Positions 60,801 to 64,000 of a DNA stretch of 64,000 bases are shown one piece after another. The DNA lies in assembly GCF_030704535.1 (NCBI RefSeq), contig NC_081815.1:3916501-3980500 (forward strand), in the 5' to 3' direction. A model generated the notes under the pieces. It was not told where the DNA came from, ran no database searches, and saw only the letters and a list, made by a program, of their open reading frames with translations. Position 1 is the stretch's first letter, and each line of letters opens with the position of its first letter. Made by a program: the position numbers and the translations under genes. The DNA comes from Vitis vinifera (lineage: Eukaryota > Streptophyta > Magnoliopsida > Vitales > Vitaceae).

Positions 60801-62783
60801 CCCAAAACCCATTTTTTGCAAAACTGAAAGCAAAAAAAGACCCGTCCACATGAACCAGTTTCAAAATTTCAGTAGAACAAAAATGTGAATTTTCAGCAAA
60901 GATTATTATTACAACCAAGATTATCCATAGGGGCATGGTTTCCATCCTACTGGCAACCCCATGCATTTGTTCTTGTCCATGAAAATTCTCATCCTCAAGA
61001 GAAAAAGGTTTCCCTTTTCCCCACATACACATGAAAGGGGGTTCACTAAACTCTCCTCATCTTCTTCTTCTCTCTTTTCTCCATCATCTCGACCTTTTCA
61101 GCATGAAGTGCAGGAACCCACTATCAACAGTATTTTTCTTTTTCTTTTTTCTTTTTTTTTTTTTGATAGGTAAAAGGCAGTTGTATTAAAAATGCCTAAC
61201 GTAGAGTATGCAAAGGTATACACAATGTATACAAGGAACAACACTTTCATTTTTCTTTGATAGGAAAAAGCAATTGTTTTAAAAGCACGTAATGTAAGGT
61301 GCACAGAAGCATACTAGATATATACAAGGCACCAAAGGCCAAAAAAAACTATCAACAACATCTTACTACTTTTGAATATTAAAAAGCCATGAAGTTTAAC
61401 CCACACTTAATTGTTCAAATTGCAGCCAACAACTCTCTCACTAGTCAACCCCCAGTTTTTGTTACCTTCTTCTATATCATTTAATCTCTACTACGTGCAC
61501 ATTTTCACTAGATAACTTCTCATTGATATTGTTTTCATTTCTCCAGAAATATAAAGCCTTTTGGACAATAGCACTGCATTTGCAGTTCACATCTTAAGAT
61601 CTCAGAAATATATTACGTTATCTAATTAAACCAAGATACTCCACAATAACAGCCAGCACCAAGTAGTTGGGACTTGGGATTAAGTTGACTTTGCTTCCTA
61701 ATTGTGATTAATCAATTATTCCAACTCATTATCCCATTACAATGTCACATATTTCTGTGAAATTTTACAGGCTGTAAATATTCCAGTAATCCTAGGATCC
61801 ACACACATACATGCAACATATACAGCAACAATCCTCTTAAATACAATTTCCAGTAATTGATACCTAACCGAGAAAGCAGTTATGGAGAGAAAGCTCAATA
61901 TTGGAGGGCAAGAGTTCAAACAGAATTTGAATCCAGAAAGGAAGAAACAAACTTGCCTACAGAAATATCCATAAAAAGAATAGTTCTATCCCTTGCCAAA
62001 GAAAAGACATATTAAATGGGAAACATTGTCAAGCTATTTGAATTCAGGATATATGGGATAGTTTGATTATGGTTTCAATTTATGACTAGAAAGCCTCACA
62101 GACAAAAATCCATGTTAAATGGTCACTAACAAGTCATACAAAGTTCATATTAAAAAATAAAATGAAGAAATCATAAGACAACTGTAGCTGTAAAAGCATG
62201 TGATTTCATAAGAAATGCTACCTTACACCCCCAATATCTGTACACGAACTTAATATTGTTTGATCACTATGGAGCCATGCAACAGTTCTGACTGAACCAG
62301 GAGAATTATCCACTTCTCTAGGAGGTGCATCTGGGCGATTCAAGTCAAATATACGAAGAATTTTCTCAACTCCTCCAGTAAGCAGAGAGTGTGTATCCTG
62401 TATCCAGATTAATAAAAATTGGTCCATTAGCACAAATAAGCAATAATGAGGAAAAGGAATTTTTTTTTTTTTCCTTTTAAAGTGTAATGAGGAAAGAAGA
62501 TGCAGCATGATCCTTTTTCTGCAAAAGTTATTAACATTACACCTAAAAAACAATGATACCAGCAACAATGGACAGAACTATGGGGATCATAGCATGAACA
62601 CTAAATATACACTTGATAAATTGCATGTAGCATGGGGCTTGGGACATCAAATAGAGATAGACTCCAAGAAATTTGACTTGGTGAATGCTTCAGATAGTTG
62701 AAATGCAATTAGTGACGTGCTGTAGATTAATATTAAAGTTCTTAATTCCTCCTCCTTTCTCTTTATATTTTCATATATATTAT

Positions 62784-62814
<31 letters not shown>

Positions 62815-62925
62815 TATATGTATGTATGTATCCAAAGGTCTACCTCTGAAAAAGCACAAGCTCGAACAATGTGCTTGTGTTCAAATGAGTGCAATTCATC
62901 CCCTGTTAAAGCATCCCATATTTTC
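57886..62925 (-). CDS. STRAP: STRAP-like WD40 protein, 3' part (5' exons beyond the window)
   Basis: Homologue of serine-threonine kinase receptor-associated protein (Arabidopsis At3g15610/At1g52730 type). In-window exons, in gene order: 62925-62844, 62397-62222, 58721-58584, 58495-58356, 58142-57886, each with GT-AG borders on the minus strand and consistent phase. They encode most of WD repeats 3-7: [98 protein letters not shown] and [13 protein letters not shown] with [13 protein letters not shown] hydrophilic C-terminal tail ends EEAGTA. The 3.5-kb intron 58722-62221 carries an L1 insertion. In animals STRAP acts in TGF-beta signalling and SMN-complex translation control; the plant role is less defined. 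Upstream exons should lie right of 64000. Confidence 0.92.
58934..60852 (-). mobile_element. 5'-truncated L1 LINE in a STRAP intron, 18-bp target duplication
   Basis: Minus-strand sequence encodes L1 reverse-transcriptase remnants ([28 protein letters not shown] at about 60620-60720) followed by a zf-RVT-like region (GRFVVKSFY-like at about 59590). It ends in an AT-rich tail with an A run (T run at 58934-58940 on the plus strand). Flanks are AACCAGTTTCAAAACTTC (58915-58932) and AACCAGTTTCAAAATTTC (60853-60870), an 18-bp target duplication with one mismatch. The 5' end is truncated within the RT domain. The YADD box reads FIDD-like, and stops interrupt the frame, so the copy is dead. It lies in the same sense as the host gene. 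Confidence 0.85.
59764..59789. repeat. C26 homopolymer tract
   Basis: Twenty-six consecutive C (G on the LINE sense strand) inside the L1 copy. Unusual for AT-rich plant DNA and prone to length error in sequencing. Confidence 0.9.
61148..61340 (-). repeat. Two L1-type 3' tails in tandem
   Basis: TTTTTTTGATAGGTAAAAGGC... at 61148-61230 and TTTCTTTGATAGGAAAAAGC... at 61248-61340 are similar to each other. Read on the minus strand, each resembles the plant L1 3' end (GTATAC-rich, then TACCTATCAAAAA). They appear to be two short 3'-end insertions or one duplicated tail. Confidence 0.55.
62785..62816. repeat. (TAGA)n microsatellite
   Basis: About seven perfect TAGA units followed by TATA/TGTA repeats up to 62830, in a STRAP intron immediately beside the exon at 62844-62925. 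Confidence 0.9.
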
Positions 62926-63627
62926 CTACATGCACAAAAATGTGAAATGTTAGCAAACTCTATTGGTAATCAATGAAATGCCACTTGTTCATTCTGAAAT
63001 GTTAATGAACACCACCCAATACCAAATCCAACCACCATCACCACCACCCCCAAAAAAATTCACCCTCATACCCAACCAAAAATGGGGAAAAAACACATAA
63101 TGAGGAACACACATACACCAAGTTTTAACAGTAAGGAAAAAACATTTAGAAAATAGAACACATGATGCAATACTACATGCATTTCAACTAAATAATCCCC
63201 CATAATCCATCTTTTCAGAAAGAGAGATTCACCTAGTAGGCAAACAAACCAACTCCGAAGACCACCAGCTCAGTTGTATACAATATTAACTGTAAAATGG
63301 TGTTTTTGGTAGTGGGGATGAGGGAATGGTAAGGATAAAGCTTTTTATAAATATAAAAGAACCTAGTAAATTATGAATTACTCAAAGAAGCTCAGTTTTG
63401 AAAAGTCTGGTTGAAAACAGCAGTTTATTCACCTCAGCAGAAAAAAGGGAACAGGGAGAGAAAGTGGGTACTGATTACATGTTTTTAGCATTCGCCAAAA
63501 AATGACTCTAACATAGATGAAGCAGACCTTTATAAGCTGGGAAAAGAATACCACTATCATTACCCACACTTCTAATGAGTTTATCACCCAGAGTACGGAA
63601 ATTCTGATGTAAGTTCCATAGCCAGAA

Positions 63628-64000
63628 TTTTTTGGTAGGCAAGAAAAAGTTTATTAAAAGAAGCTCCAATCAAATGAGCGCACAGCACACATACATCAAA
63701 ATCATATAAAGAGCACTCATAGGAGACCAACAAAGCAATGATGGAAGTCTTAGTAAGGACAAAAATGATCAATGAAACCTGCCAAAAACATACGATCTGC
63801 ATCCAAAGACCTCTTTGACCACGAGAAAAGAGGATAAAGTAATGACTCTTTTAAAGCTTTAACCAGCTGTTCCAAGTCTTCCAATGATCTCCCATGTTGC
63901 TCCCTCCAAATAGTCCAAAACAAGAAAAAGGGAGTTGTTCTCTGAACTTTTTTCTGATTCTTTCCAGCAAATTTGTCCTACCATCCTAATAAAAACCTCT
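63628..64000 (-). mobile_element. L1 LINE 3' end, running off the window
   Basis: Minus-strand tail ends TTGCCTACCAAAAAA (plus 63628-63640). Upstream of it (63840-63960), minus-strand sequence reads like the L1 ORF2 C-terminus (FLFWTIWREQHGRSLEDLEQ, then a LYPLFSWS-type string). It continues beyond 64000, probably in an upstream STRAP intron and again in the host gene's sense. Confidence 0.65.

Noticed and set aside
1-64000. tRNA, rRNA, miRNA hairpin or CRISPR features
   Set aside because: No cloverleaf with A/B boxes, no rRNA-like block, no known miRNA core and no regularly spaced short repeats were recognised by eye. A tRNA or miRNA scan could still find small genes.

Overview
This window is nuclear DNA of a flowering plant, most likely a woody core eudicot. 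Evidence is the GT-AG introns, AT-rich spacers, plant-only gene families (DELLA/GRAS, PLS-class PPR, KCS, plant AGO) and relics of LTR elements, hAT, PIF/Harbinger-like elements and L1 LINEs. Grapevine (Vitis) is my best guess from the protein and repeat flavour, but that is inference from memory.

Layout. 1-6977: upstream sequence and probable leader of an ARGONAUTE gene. 6978-13752 (+): a 22-exon AGO10-like gene whose exons I resolved in phase, 941 codons, complete slicer tetrad. 15469-22574: a decayed LTR retrotransposon on the minus strand. Its left LTR was split by a solo LTR of another family, and its interior holds two tandem duplications. 24231-39233: a run of five protein genes with uninterrupted reading frames: a DELLA-type GRAS regulator with a DGLLA motif (-), an F-box protein (-), a DYW-class PPR (+), the GDP-fucose transporter GFT1 (-) and an E-class PPR similar to At1g31430 (+). 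40399-42654: two small acidic proteins (-) sharing an acidic C-terminal block ending YD(Y/F)APAA; I know no function for them. 45720-48170: a Copia relic with a 1,036-bp hAT element inserted in it. 48451-52699 (+): an 8-exon chloroplast SOUL heme-binding protein (HBP5-like). 54904-56439 (+): 3-ketoacyl-CoA synthase KCS11. 57886 to beyond the right edge (-): a STRAP-like WD40 gene with large introns filled by L1 LINE sequence.

The genes are independent plant genes, not an operon. Loose themes are small-RNA and hormone control (AGO10, DELLA), organelle RNA maturation (two PPRs), Golgi fucosylation (GFT1), very-long-chain fatty acids (KCS11) and tetrapyrrole handling (HBP5). Several apparent long reading frames begin with TTG or GTG. 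For the DELLA gene, both PPR genes and the second small acidic gene I moved the start to the first in-frame ATG. I saw no tRNA, rRNA or CRISPR array, and no clear evidence of a wholly new system. The most unexplained item is the pair of YDYAPAA small proteins.
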